The notes beneath the pieces were generated by a model. That model was given only the letters and a program-made list of their open reading frames with translations, ran no database searches and was not told where the DNA came from. From positions 36,033,113 to 36,097,112 of the forward strand of contig NC_084609.1 of assembly GCF_033807715.1 (NCBI RefSeq): 64,000 nucleotides of DNA, in the 5' to 3' direction. Every line of letters starts with the position of its first letter. Within the stretch, counting starts at the first letter, position 1. Shown piece by piece: positions 25,101-36,717 of this stretch. The translations under genes were made by a program, and so were the position numbers. Source of the stretch: Cololabis saira (taxonomy: Eukaryota; Chordata; Actinopteri; Beloniformes; Belonidae).

Positions 25101-28014
25101 TCTACCATGAAACACCTCCCTCCTACCATGAAACACCTCCCCCTACCATGAAACACCTCCCCCCTACCATGAAACACCTCCCTCCTACCATGAAACACCT
25201 CCCTCCTACCATGAAACACCTCCCTCTACCATGAAACACCTCCCTCCTACCATGAAACACCTCCCCCTACCATGAAACACCTCCCCCTACCATGAAACAC
25301 CTCCCTCTACCATGAAACACCTCCCCCTACCATGAAACACCCCCTTCGTACCATGAAACACCTCCCTCTACCATGAAACACCTCCCTCTACCATGAAACA
25401 CCTCCCTCCTACCATGAAACACCTCCCTCTACCATGAAACACCTCCCTCCTACCATGAAACACCTCCCTCTACCATGAAACACCTCCCTCTACCATGAAA
25501 CACCTCCCTCTACCATGAAACACCTACCATGAAACACCTCCCTCTACCATGAAACACCTCCCTCTACCATGAAACACCTCCCTCTACCATGAAACACCTC
25601 CCTCCTACCATGAAACACCTCCCCCTACCATGAAACACCTCCCCCTACCATGAAACACCTCCCTCCTACCATGAAACACCTCCCCCTACCATGAAACACC
25701 TCCCTCTACCATGAAACACCTCCCTCTACCATGAAACACCTCCCTCTACCATGAAACACCTCCCTCCTACCATGAAACACCTCCCCCTACCATGAAACAC
25801 CTCCCCCTACCATGAAACACCTCCCTCCTACCATGAAACACCTCCCCCTACCATGAAACACCTCCCTCTACCATGAAACACCTCCTTCCTACCATGAAAC
25901 ACCTCCCCCCTACCATGAAACACCTCCCCCTACCATGAAACACCTCCCTCTACCATGAAACACCTCCCCCTACCATGAAACACCTCCCCCTACCATGAAA
26001 CACCTCCTCCTACCATGAAACACCTCCCCCCTACCATGAAACACCTCCCTCCTACCATGAAACACCTCCCTCTACCATGAAACACCTCCCTCCTACCATG
26101 AAACACCTCCCCCTACCATGAAACACCTCCCTCTACCATGAAACACCTCCCTCCTACCATGAAACACCTCCCTCTACCATGAAACACCTCCCTCCTACCA
26201 TGAAACACCTCCCCCTACCATGAAACACCTCCCTCTACCATGAAACACCTCCCCCTACCATGAAACACCTCCCTCTACCATGAAACACCTCCCTCCTACC
26301 ATGAAACACCTCCCCCTACCATGAAACACCTCCCCCCTACCATGAAACACCTCCCTCCTACCATGAAACACCTCCCTCCTACCATGAAACACCTCCCTCT
26401 ACCATGAAACACCTCCCTCCTACCATGAAACACCTCCCCCTACCATGAAACACCTCCCCCTACCATGAAACACCTCCCTCTACCATGAAACACCTCCCCC
26501 TACCATGAAACACCCCCTTCGTACCATGAAACACCTCCCTCTACCATGAAACACCTCCCTCTACCATGAAACACCTCCCTCCTACCATGAAACACCTCCC
26601 TCTACCATGAAACACCTCCCTCCTACCATGAAACACCTCCCTCTACCATGAAACACCTCCCCCTACCATGAAACACCTCCCCCTACCATGAAACACCTCC
26701 CCCCTACCATGAAACACCTCCCTCTACCATGAAACACCTCCCTCTACCATGAAACACCTCCCTCCTACCATGAAACACCTCCCTCCTACCATGAAACACC
26801 TCCCTCTACCATGAAACACCTCCCTCTACCATGAAACACCTCCTCCTACCATGAAACACCTCCCTCCTACCATGAAACACCTCCCTCTACCATGAAACAC
26901 CTCCCTCCTACCATGAAACACCTCCCCCTACCATGAAACACCTCCCCCTACCATGAAACACCTCCCTCTACCATGAAACACCTCCCCCTACCATGAAACA
27001 CCCCCTTCGTACCATGAAACACCTCCCTCTACCATGAAACACCTCCCTCTACCATGAAACACCTCCCTCCTACCATGAAACACCTCCCTCTACCATGAAA
27101 CACCTCCCTCCTACCATGAAACACCTCCCTCTACCATGAAACACCTCCCCCTACCATGAAACACCTCCCCCTACCATGAAACACCTCCCCCCTACCATGA
27201 AACACCTCCCTCTACCATGAAACACCTCCCTCCTACCATGAAACACCTCCCTCCTACCATGAAACACCTCCCTCCTACCATGAAACACCCCCCTCTACCA
27301 TGAAACACCTCCCCCTACCATGAAACACCTCCCTCTACCATGAAACACCTCCCTCTACCATGAAACACCTCCCTCTACCATGAAACACCTCCCTCTACCA
27401 TGAAACACCTCCCTCCTACCATGAAACACCTCCCCCTACCATGAAACACCTCCCTCTACCATGAAACACCTCCCCCTACCATGAAACACCTACCATGAAA
27501 CACCTCCTTCCTACCATGAAACACCTCCCCCCTACCATGAAACACCTCCCCCTACCATGAAACACCTCCCTCTACCATGAAACACCTCCCCCTACCATGA
27601 AACACCTCCCTCTACCATGAAACACCTCCCCCTACCATGAAACACCTCCCTCTACCATGAAACACCTCCCCCTACCATGAAACACCTCCCCCTACCATGA
27701 AACACCTCCCCCCTACCATGAAACACCTCCCCCTACCATGAAACACCTCCCTCTACCATGAAACACCTCCCCCTACCATGAAACACCTCCCCCTACCATG
27801 AAACACCTCCCCCCACCATGAAACACCTCCCTCCTACCATGAAACACCTCCCTCTACCATGAAACACCTCCCTCTACCATGAAACACCTACCATGAAACA
27901 CCTCCCCCTACCATGAAACACCTCCCCCCACCATGAAACACCTCCCTCCTACCATGAAACACCTCCCTCTACCATGAAACACCTCCCTCCTACCATGAAA
28001 CACCTCCCTCCTAC
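19113..28014. repeat. giant minisatellite with a unit of about 20 bp, about 440 copies
   Basis: The unit is CATGAAACACCTCCCTCTAC (20 bp), with 21-bp (ccctcctac) and 14-bp (cctac only) versions. The plus strand is C-rich and G-poor. A rare variant, cccccttcgtacc, occurs seven times (near 21304, 22335, 22933, 23549, 25345, 26518, 27006), mostly in similar unit contexts, which shows block duplications. Minus-strand frames of the MFHGRGR type are artefacts. A last unit lies at 28755-28787 beyond a transposon. Confidence 0.98.
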
Positions 28015-28754
28015 CAGAGCTGGGTAGAGTAGCCAAAAATTGTACTCAAGTAAAAGTACTGTTACTTCAGAATAATATGACTCAAGTAGAGGTAAAAAGT
28101 AGTCATCCAAATAATTACTTGAGTAAAAGTAAAAAAAAGTACTTGGTGAAAAAACTACTCAAGTACTGAGTAAGTGTTGAGTAACGTCTGATTTATTTTT
28201 TTAACAACCATTCAAACTGACAAAAGTACAAAATAATCATCTTCAGGCCAATTAAATCAATAAAATAAAATTAAAATTAATAGAAAATAGCTTAAATTAA
28301 AATAATCTTAAAGTAAATTCAAGTACTTTAATAAATAAAATAACAGACTAAAAAAATAAATTAAGCACAAGTAGCACAAAATTTCAAGCCTTTGTACTTT
28401 TTTTCTTTTTTAACCAGGCAGAACTAGAACAAGTCCATGAACTCATAGAAACTCTGTGTGTGTTTGAGTCTGTGTAAATGTGACAAAACATGCAAAAACA
28501 AACATTTTTCCCAAAGAATCACTCAGTGATGTCATGAGATTGATGCGTACGTGGATAAAAGGGATAAAAGAAAAGTAACAGCTCAACGTAGCCTAATGTA
28601 GCGGAGTAAGAGTAACAGTTTCTTCTTCACAAATCTACTCAAGTAAAAGTAAAAAGTATAGTGATTCAAAACTACTCCTAAAAGTACAACATTTCCCAAA
28701 ACTTACTCAAGTAAATGTAACGGAGTAAATGTAACTCGTTACTACCCACCTCTG
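28015..28754. mobile_element. non-autonomous hAT transposon inserted in the 20-bp array
   Basis: The termini are CAGAGCTGGGTAG and CTACCCACCTCTG, inverted with one mismatch. It is flanked by 8-bp direct repeats made of array sequence, CCTCCTAC (28007-28014) and CCTCCCAC (28755-28762). The subterminal ACTCAAGTAAAAGTA motifs are repeated in both orientations. There is no transposase frame. An 8-bp duplication and CAGAG ends are hAT hallmarks (Tol2-like ends). Confidence 0.92.
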
Positions 28755-28787
28755 CCTCCCACCATGAAACACCTCCTCCTACCAGGG

Positions 28788-29039
28788 TCTGGCGTACAAA
28801 CGGGACGTAGATTTAATCGTAAATTTTCGTACAGAAATCTCACCGCCGCACGTTTCATTTGAACATCACATCCAACGTGAAACAGGACGGGGACACGCGA
28901 GCACGAGGCTCATCCCCCTCCAGACTCCAGAACCGTCTGACCTCATAATTCGTAACATTCGGTGCTTGTTGTTACCATGGTAACAACTCCTGTCACAGCA
29001 GCAGTAGCAGCACCGCTTAGCTTTTTCCCATTTATCCTG
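28788..29039. other. unique sequence
   Basis: No gene seen. A 63-codon minus-strand frame from 29057 is not supported by any homology. Confidence 0.4.
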
Positions 29040-29094
29040 GCCGAAACAAGATGACATTATATAATATTATTATATACGATTATAATATTAATAT

Positions 29095-29098
<4 letters not shown>

Positions 29099-29125
<27 letters not shown>

Positions 29126-29600
29126 GCTTTATTAAGGACACAAGGTCCATAGCACAACAAACAACAGAGAACAGACAAAGGGTACAAGAAATAAGGATAA
29201 AATCCACAGTAATCACATATCACATCACATTTACATAAAGGTTGAGACGCCAATGATTCCAGATTTTGGAGAAGAACCTGACTGAGCTCTGTGCAGGGTT
29301 GGTCAGTGTGAAAATGATATTGTTCCCAGAGTCCGACAACCTGCACATACATCTATGCATAAGGTTACAGGTACAGCAGTGCAGGTAGACACACCGACAC
29401 TAACAAACAGCTGACTTCACTGCTCCAGCGCGGCACCTTGAGCAACAGCCTCATCCCATCATTGTAGGCGACATAAAGTTTCTGCATACTGCTCTTTTTA
29501 TAGTGACGCCACAAGTGAGCAGTATACATGGGGGTACAATAGCCTCTAAAAAGTGCAGCCTTCACAGGTACAGAGCACACACCAAATTTGCGTGTGTGCT
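29099..29600 (-). mobile_element. LINE fragment (non-LTR retrotransposon), C-terminal region and 3' tail
   Basis: The minus-strand frame 29365-29580 contains LFRGYCTPMYTAHLWRHYK then KSSMQKLYVAYNDGMRLLLK. This is typical of the region after the reverse transcriptase in fish LINEs. The 3' end is an (ATT)n tract at 29099-29124. Stops and frame breaks show it is dead. Confidence 0.75.
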
Positions 29601-29845
29601 CTGTGTGTTATGTGTGTGTTATATGTGTAATAATATTATAATACTTAATATTATACTTATAACATATGCATATCTGTGCAGAACTTAGCAACCAAACACC
29701 GCTGCATTGCAAGTTTCTGCTTAGCTAGTGTTCATCAATCCATACTAATACATTTCTCCGGAATGAGTATGGATAGCACATACTATTGTGTACGTACTAA
29801 TGTTTCGGACACACTACAAAATCTCACATACTGTTTTTTGGGCTC

Positions 29846-30012
29846 TAGTGGCCCCTTATTGAAGCTGCAGACAGGAAGGGGGTAGAGAGAGAGAATGGGG
29901 ATGACATGCAGCAAAGGAGCGCAGGCCGGGATTTGAACCTGCAAACGCTGCAGGCGGACTGTAGCCTCAGTATATGAGCCGCTTGCTTAACCCACTGCAC
30001 CACCGAGCGGCT
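29846..30012 (-). mobile_element. tRNA-derived SINE
   Basis: On the minus strand there is a box A match TGGTGCAGTGG (29992-30002) and a box B match GGTTCAAATCC (29929-29939), spaced as in tRNA genes, then a tRNA-unrelated body ending near GGGGCCACTAG. It does not fold into a complete tRNA, so it is a SINE head rather than a tRNA gene. Confidence 0.7.
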
Positions 30013-30597
30013 CCTGAAATTCTGTTTTTGCTACACATTAGGATGGAAGGATGGAATTTCGGACGCAGCTACTTATACCAAAGAGGAAGCGTCAGATGAA
30101 GCTCCGCCTCCTGACACGCCCACATTCTCAGGGACCAGAAACAGACCAGTTCAGGTGTCAGATCATCAGACGTCACCATGACCATGTTCTCCTGGTGACC
30201 CGAGTCCGTGGCGCCGCCACCGCCATGTGGTTGGACGATTAGACTCAACTTAAAGGGGACCTATTATGAAAACCAGGTTTTTTCTTGCTTTAACATATAT
30301 AAAGTGGTCTCCCCTCAGCCTGCCAACTCAGAGAAGGAGGAAAGCAACCAAATTCTGCAGTGTCTGTACAGCCGCCCGGATGAGCCGTCCAGTGTGATGT
30401 GGATCTACGAGCTGTTCAGATTCTGCTCCCGTCGTTACGTAACGACGGGAGCGATTTACAAAGGTTGTCGTCCGATGTGTGAAACCACGCCCACAACTAA
30501 CTCCGCCGGCCGGAGCTTCCGCCATTTTTTTGTAGCGGTGTGTCGCATCATTCAGCCAGCCAATCAACACAGAGCCTCATCATCATAGCCCCGCCCC

Positions 30598-32076
30598 AGT
30601 GTTTCCTCTACATTCATTCAGCAGTGGCGGCCCGCCACTGCTAAATCATAGCCGCCACGCCTGAATTTTTTTTTTTAATAATAATTTTTTTTTTTTTGTT
30701 TTGTCGCAAATGCACCATCGCCGCATCTCTCCACCTTCACAGCACAGCCTGTGTGATGATGAGCGCAACGGCGGGGAGAGGGGAGGGAGGGAGTGGGGTG
30801 TTTGGGGGATCCTATTGGGTCAGAGTCGTCGTAAGAAAAAAAAAAGAGAAGTCGCCGTAAGAAATAAGGCAGCGAAAACTCAGTGACGCTAATGTGGGTA
30901 AACGAATTGATAACATTAAAGACGCATACACTGTGCGATTATCGGCTCGTTTTCAGCCGATTTTCCAGTCGTGCAACTTTTTTTTGATCGGGCCCGATTT
31001 TGACCCAATCGTTGCTCGTGCCTCGTGCAGTATACGATGAGAGATTAACACCTCACGATGAGCTCCCGATCACAAATCGTGAGGTCGCAAGAAAATCAAG
31101 CGTGTTTGAAATCCTGCTCGCTCCTCGTGAAGGCATCGCACAGTTGAAGCAGCTACGACCCGATTTGCCTCATCCTTTCGCAGAGAGCATGCGCAATCTC
31201 TGATGTCACGTCAAAAAACTATTATTTGTAGTTTAAGTGTTGCAAATTCACATTACAAATCATGTTTTAATAGCAAAAAAAAGACTGCATTTCCACGTAC
31301 GGTGCGGGTCGCCGCGTACCCTACGTCGTAGGCTCTGCGTTGGTGTAACGCGGAACCATAAATCAGCCTTTAGTATGTGCGCTGTCTGCTGTTCGGAACA
31401 CTTCTCTTTTTTCTCTTCTCATTTTGCTGGGACGTCGGGTCCCTCCGCCAAGACACAACTTTTGCGGTATGTGTTCATTGTTGTGTCTAAAAATGATGCG
31501 CAGTGCCAACCAAATCAGAAACGGTACATATATTTTGGGATTTAAATTTTTTTATTTTTTTTTGTATTTAATTTTAATTGATTAGGGTGTAGGAAATTGA
31601 GAAAAAACAATCTCATTATTGTTTCTATTTGTAGGTGAAGACTGACTTGAGAAACAGGCTGCAGGGGGATCATCTTGCAGCATGTATGCTGCTAAGCATC
31701 AATGGGCCACCTCTGGGAGAATTTCCCTACAACAGAGCCTTAGAGCTCTTCTTTAAAAAGCCAAGGAAAATTAAGTGCTCTGAGCCTGGGGGCAAACTTT
31801 GTCATTGAGTCTACACAGCCTCATCTAGCTGATGTTTACATGTTATTTATTTAATGTTATTGTTTTTATTTATTTTTTACATTTTCAACTGGTTAGAGTT
31901 GAAGTTGAAGTAACATTTATTTATGTTCAGGGATAAAAGCCAATAAATAGGTTTTGAAAGTTACATTTGCTGTCATGTGGTCATTTGTGTACGCCGTACA
32001 TTTACGCCGCCGCTGCCGCCGCCACCCCCCCGGGAAGCATGCCCCCACTGCTGAAAAAATTCCTAGAGGAAACACT
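30598..32076 (+). mobile_element. hAT transposon relic nested in the TTAA-flanked element
   Basis: The 13-bp termini AGTGTTTCCTCTA and TAGAGGAAACACT are perfect inverted repeats. The sister element at 35455 has an uninterrupted site (gccccgcccactcag) at this place. Flanking octamers CCCGCCCC and GCCGCCCA each differ by one base from the empty-site CCCGCCCA, compatible with an 8-bp hAT duplication. It includes half of a Harbinger-like foldback at about 31300-31370 and a transposase relic at 31635-31808. Confidence 0.85.
31635..31808 (+). pseudogene. hAT transposase C-terminal exon relic
   Basis: 57 codons open after an acceptor-like TATTTGTAG: VKTDLRNRLQGDHLAACML then LSINGPPLGEFPYNRALELF, ending in a TGA. 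The LRNRL..DHL..CMLLSINGPPL pattern is the dimerisation end of hAT-type transposases. The rest of the gene is absent or decayed. Confidence 0.75.
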
Positions 32077-32248
32077 GCCGCCCACTCAGAATCCCGCATA
32101 GATAATGAGGTTAGAGAATGGGAAGATAAAGACATGGCTCAGGGGCTGAGTTTCTCATTTATTTAGCAAAAACAATCAAACGCTTGTTTTTAAGACATTC
32201 AAGGCCTGTTTAAAATAGGTGTTAGATGCCATAATAGGTCTCCTTTAA

Positions 32249-33040
32249 GACAGCTGGTGACATCATCACAGGGGGAGGAGCTTACCGGGCCTCCGCAGGC
32301 CAGAAGGTTTCTGTTTAAGCCTCTACTGACCGAGTGGGGGGCGGGGCTTATACCGGGAGGGGGCGGGGCTTACAGGTGCAGCAGATGGGCGAGGAACCAG
32401 TCTCTTTAAGTCGCTGTCGACTTAAAGAGACGAAAGCGTGACCCAATTATAGATGACAGCTCCAGGGGGGCGGGACCAGGACCAGGACCAAGTCAGCAGC
32501 AAGAACAGACAAACGCCGTCCCGGTTCCCGTTCCGTCCCCCCCAGTCCCCCCGGAGACACCCAGACGTCCCAGACTACGTCCAAACATCTTATCCAGTAT
32601 TGATCACCGGCAGATCAAAAGGTCCGGAGTCTGAACCAGGATCAGAACATCCAGGTCAGCTGATCGTTACAGCTCCGTGACGACCTGATGGGGGTCAGAG
32701 GTCATGATGGATCCGTATTGATCCCCGAGCGGTTCAGCCCCCCCTTCCACCAGTCAGATGTCAGAGAACCCGACACCTGACCGGCGCCAGTTCTCTGTTT
32801 CAATCCCATGATCCCACGCTGCCGACCGCAGAAACAGCTGGGAGGTACGGTTGCATCACAGCGTTGCCACGGCAACCCCACACACACAGACACGCACATA
32901 CAGACACACACACGTGGGTGTGTTTGTCTGGAGATCATGAAACAATAACGAGATCAAGTTCAACACGTTTCCATAAAAACCCTCCTCATGCTGACCCGGG
33001 ACGGGACACGGGAACAGCAGGAACCGTACCCGGTGTTCTG
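32249..33040. other. unique sequence with a perfect hairpin
   Basis: No gene recognised. GC-box-like gggggcgggg occurs near 32338-32370. A 13-bp-arm hairpin lies at 32401-32430. A CA/TG-rich patch lies at 32879-32922. Open frames of up to 78 codons have no homology. Confidence 0.4.
32401..32430. other. perfect inverted repeat (13-bp arms, 4-base loop)
   Basis: TCTCTTTAAGTCG, loop CTGT, CGACTTAAAGAGA. The function is unknown. It may be a small foldback transposon trace. Confidence 0.85.
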
Positions 33041-33240
33041 CCGATCCTTGCTACCTAATGGTTTTTTTTTACTTTTGTAGAGCTACAATTTTACTGTGTT
33101 TTACTCCCTAGCCAACTTCCTTTCCCCCCCAAGTGGTCCTTGTCTCTTGCCAGGCCGTCATTGTAAATAAGAATGTTTTATTAAGTACCTGCCTGATTAA
33201 ATAAAGGTGAATGACTGAATGAATATCAAATAAAGCGATA
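33040..33240 (+). mobile_element. LINE 3' tail
   Basis: It contains TTGCCAGGCCGTCATTGTAA, AATAAGAATG and GCCTGATTAAATAAAGGTGA followed by a short ATGA repeat, a widespread fish LINE 3' end. No coding part is left. Confidence 0.6.
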
Positions 33241-33317
33241 GAATTGTTTTTTTTTCTCTCTTTATCGTATAATGTTCACAAAGTGTAATGCAATTCATGT
33301 CATGGGTAGTGTATTTT

Positions 33318-33640
33318 CAGAGGTGTCAAGTAACGAAGTACAAATACTTTGTTACCTTACTTAAGTAGAAATTTTGGTTATCTATACTTCACTGGAGTAA
33401 TTATTTTTCAGACGACTTTTTACTTTTACTCCTTACATTTTCACGCAATTATCTGTACTTTTTACTCCTTACATTTTAAAAACAGGCGGATCTGAGAGCG
33501 AGGAGCTCGTTGTTAAACGAGGCTCCAGCTCCATTATCTGGAACTGGTTTGGATTTAAAAAGAGACGAGGAGCAAACATCATCTATTGTGTGCAGAGTCT
33601 GCAAAAACAGAAGGAAATGGTTGTTACATTTTGATATAAC
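33318..33640 (+). pseudogene. hAT left end and broken BED zinc finger of a transposase
   Basis: It starts CAGAGGTGTCAAGTAACGAA, a hAT terminus of the fish Tol2-like type, with subterminal ACTTAAGTAG motifs. From about 33510 one frame reads SSSIIWNWFGFK. A one-base shift then continues as DEEQTSSIVCRVCKN. Together these have the W..F and CxxC of a BED finger. The frameshift kills it. The right end of the element was not found. Confidence 0.65.
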
Positions 33641-33989
33641 GTTTGACTATTACGAAAAAAAATTGCAATAGTATCTAATTTGTGGCATGTTCCAACCACA
33701 GGTTAATTTGCACATTTTATTTATATTAGAAGAGGTCATCACTTATTGGATTTTATTTTCAGTGAACCTTTATTTATTTGTCCTGTTTCTTTATTTATCA
33801 AGTTGTATTTTTTTTTTACTTTGTGATTTTATAAGCTAAGAAAACTTGTTTTGGGGGGCTCCAAAGACTGAATGTGGTGATAGATTTATAGTTAAAAAGG
33901 TGGAGTTGAATTGGTATTTTTTTTTTATCGTCATTTTTATCGTTATCGGGATAAATGCCAGAAATTATCGTGATCAATTTTTTAGTCCA

Positions 33990-34600
33990 TACCGGACATC
34001 CCTATTATACATCAACGCCATGATTCTCTCGCACATGAACTACTGTCTTACCAGCTGGTCCAGACAGGTAGGACCGCATTACAGTCAGTGGGAAAACTCT
34101 ATAAGCAGGTTTTGAAAACATTGGATAAAAAGTGAAATTCATATCATCATTGTAATATTTTAACTAAATATGTTTTTTTTAAACTGGGGAAATATGAATC
34201 AGTTTGCAGACATTTTACTTGTATATAAAAATCTTTCATGTTCTGGCCCCCCCTCCACTCAATGAGTTTATTAAGCAAAATCAAAACTCATCTAGCAGAG
34301 GAGATTGTAAAACTGCACATAGAAAAAGTGCCTTTTGGGCCGTCAGCCTTTTCCTATTGAGCAGCTCGTACCTGGAACACTATACCCGTACAACTAAGGA
34401 ACATCACATCTCTTTATTCCTTTTCTAAAAACACAAAACAGTGGTTACTTGATAATCAAACATGCCGTCATAATCTGGTATAGGGGTCAGGTTATTGTTT
34501 TTACTACCTGTTTGTGCTTATGTGCTTTTGTGTGAGCTAATTTGTTTGTGTGCTCTTGTTCTTCATTTATGGGTCAAAAATAATAAAAAAAAAGAACATC
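33990..34600 (+). mobile_element. L2/CR1-like LINE fragment
   Basis: YINAMILSHMNYCLTSW (frame 33846-34115) and then, in shifting frames, HVLAPPPLNEFIKQNQNSS and KSAFWAVSLF match the post-RT region of fish LINEs. It ends at an A-rich tail near 34590. Several frameshifts show it is dead. Confidence 0.7.
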
Positions 34601-35240
34601 TATTGCAGTAGTTCAAACATTAAGAATGTTGTGTACACATACATTTAAATTAAGTGATTTCAGAGTTTTTTGTCAAGATGAATTGGCACTACCCTTAAAA
34701 AAGGTCATGTGGTGCAACAATGATTCATATTAAAATAAATGAATTTCCTTAACATCTTGACATCTTTTTTTTTTACAAGTTTTCAGTATTATACAAAAAT
34801 GGTTGTTTTTGTAATGGCCGCGCCACATGATATTTCATAAAATGGACATCATCAGTCAAACTTTGTTTGTATATTATGATGGAAATATAAATATAAATGT
34901 GTATAAATCTTATACACTACAAGACGTTTCGGAAATCATGTAAGATAAGGCAGAAGATTGATTTAAAAACATTTAGAGTGATTTCAAAAAAGTTTTCAAA
35001 ACAAGAGTCATGGTCGGACAGTCGCACCACATGACATTTTGACGCTTAAAACAACAACAAAATCCCAAATAACGAGTATTTTTTGTAAAATTCAAGTGAG
35101 TCCATATGTGGGACAGGTCGGTCATATATATGGTATTTTTTCATCCATTTAAACCTTTTTTTGAATTGAAATAAAATCTGTTTTTCAGAAAAAACAGGCG
35201 TCACGTCATTGACCCTCATGTTGTTTGTCATTATTCTGAG
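34600..35240. other. AT-rich sequence, no gene
   Basis: Nothing coding. The motif GGCCGCGCCACATGATATTT near 34818 and the partly similar cgcaccacatgacatttt near 35024 suggest decayed transposon sequence. Confidence 0.35.
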
Positions 35241-35446
35241 TTATGTCATGGTTTTACTAATTGTTTGTACTCTGTGCTCTAGTGTTTTAGCGTGTTCTCC
35301 TTTAATGTTTTATTATGCCATCAACCTGCCAGGGACTGTAGATGTAAATTAGCCTGTATGGCTAAATCGGGCACATTTACATGATGGACTCAAGTGCTCG
35401 TGTTAATTAATGTGTGTTGTCCCTTTCTAAATAAATAAATGAAATG
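35240..35446 (+). mobile_element. LINE 3' tail
   Basis: CCAGGGACTGTAGATGTAAA, TTAGCCTGTATGGCTAAATC, GTCCCTTTCTAAATAAATAA: a familiar fish LINE 3' end with an AAAT-type tail. It abuts the TTAA-flanked element copy 2. Confidence 0.6.
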
Positions 35447-36575
35447 AAACTTAAAGGGGACCTATTATGAAAAACACATTTTTCTTGTTTTAACATATAT
35501 AAAGTGGTCTCCCCTCAGCCTGCCAAGGAAGGAAGGAAAGCAACCAAATTCTGCAGTGTCTGTACAGCCGCCCGGATGAGCCATCCAGTGTGATGTGGAT
35601 CTACGAGCCGTTCAGATTCTGCTCCCGTCATTACATAACCAAAATGTAAACCATGCCCACAACTATAAAACCGTGTAACTGCATGCGAGCGTCCGAGTAT
35701 CGTAGCACTGCGTGACATCGGACGCTCTGTCCATCTCCCTCCAGCAGCTGCCACTTTATTGAGGTTTTTGTAGTGAAATGAGGAGGAATCATAGAGATAA
35801 CTTCTCATTTCAACTAACTGGACCAGCCGTTCCTCATCCGTGACTGTTTCCTACAGCGCTTTCAACCGGCTTTCAACGCGAGCGGCAGGAAGAAAATAGA
35901 AGCAGGGCGTCCGACAAATGTTCAGCTCAAAACGCAGCGCTGCATCGCTGCGGCCAGTTAGGACAGTCCAATAGAAAATAAAACAATGGAAATGATTTTG
36001 TCGCTGACGCTCGGCTCGCATGCAGTTAGGACACGGTGTAACTCCGCCGGCCGGAGCTTCCGCCATTTTTTGGTAGCGGTGTATCACGTCATTCAGGCAG
36101 CCAATCAGCACAGAGCCTCATTATCATAGCCCCGCCCACTCAGAATCCCACATAGATAATGGGGTTAGAGAATGGGATGATAAAGACATAGTTTAGAGGC
36201 TGAATTTCTAACTTATTTAGCAAAAACAATCAAACGCTTGTTTTTAAGGCCCTGTTTACACGGGGCAAAAACGGAGGCGTTTTCATGCGTTTTGGCCGTT
36301 CGTTTACACGAAAACGGAGGTCAAAGCCCCCAAAAACGATCATTTCTGAAAACTCCGGCCAAAGTGGAGATTTTCAAAAACTCAGTTTTCACGTTTGCGT
36401 CTAAACAGAGGAAAACGGAGGAAAACTGAGATTTACGTCACATTATTCAACAGAAATGTCACCAGCAGCGTCATGAGTGCGACCTGTGCTTACAATTTGT
36501 TTGGCCACCGTCAATATTTTCTTTTATTTTACCTGTTTTAAATTCTCTCAGACTCTCGTTCCGTCTTGGAAGTAA

Positions 36576-36717
36576 AGCCTGAATTATGGTCCCGCGTTAA
36601 ATCGACGCAGAGCCTACGGCGTAGGGTACGCGGCGATGCGCGCCGTACGGTGTGCGTCGCCGCGTACCCTACGCCGTAGGCTCTGCGTTGGCGTAACGCG
36701 GAACCATAAATCAGCCT
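36576..36717. mobile_element. Harbinger-like foldback MITE
   Basis: About 70-bp inverted arms: CGCAGAGCCTACGGCGTAGG against CCTACGCCGTAGGCTCTGCG, with ends AGCCTGAATTATGG and CCATAAATCAGCCT. Flanked by TAA on both sides (36573-36575, 36718-36720), the 3-bp duplication typical of PIF/Harbinger. Partial relatives lie at about 31300-31370 and 55192-55303. Confidence 0.82.

Larger units (their letters stand above)
29040..30070 (-). mobile_element. inverted second copy of the GGCTGCGTCC transposon, with nested LINE and SINE
   Basis: It matches 16664-17154 in reverse: AAGATGACATTATATAATAT at the left, TTAGCTAGTGTTCATC, CATTTCTCCGGAATGAGTAT and TACTAATGTTTCGGAC, ending AATTTCGGACGCAGC at about 30069. 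It is interrupted by a LINE fragment (about 29099-29600) and a SINE (about 29846-30012). Confidence 0.7.
30254..32244. mobile_element. TTAA-flanked DNA transposon copy 1, carrying a nested hAT
   Basis: The ends AGGGGACCTATTATG and CATAATAGGTCTCCT are inverted and both are flanked by TTAA (30250-30253, 32245-32248). The left 250 bp and right 170 bp match the element at 35455-37537. TTAA flanks suggest a piggyBac-type target, though the TTAA could also belong to the terminal repeat. No own transposase is visible. A perfect 28-bp palindrome lies at 30425-30452. Confidence 0.8.

Noticed and set aside
19113..28014. G-quadruplex array on the minus strand (GGGGGAGG in each unit)
   Set aside because: G runs are mostly one per 20-bp unit with loops of 12 bases or more, too long for stable canonical quadruplexes. 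Not supported without biophysical data.
29846..30012. tRNA gene on the minus strand
   Set aside because: Box A and box B are present but there is no complete cloverleaf, and a tRNA-unrelated body follows. It is a SINE head.
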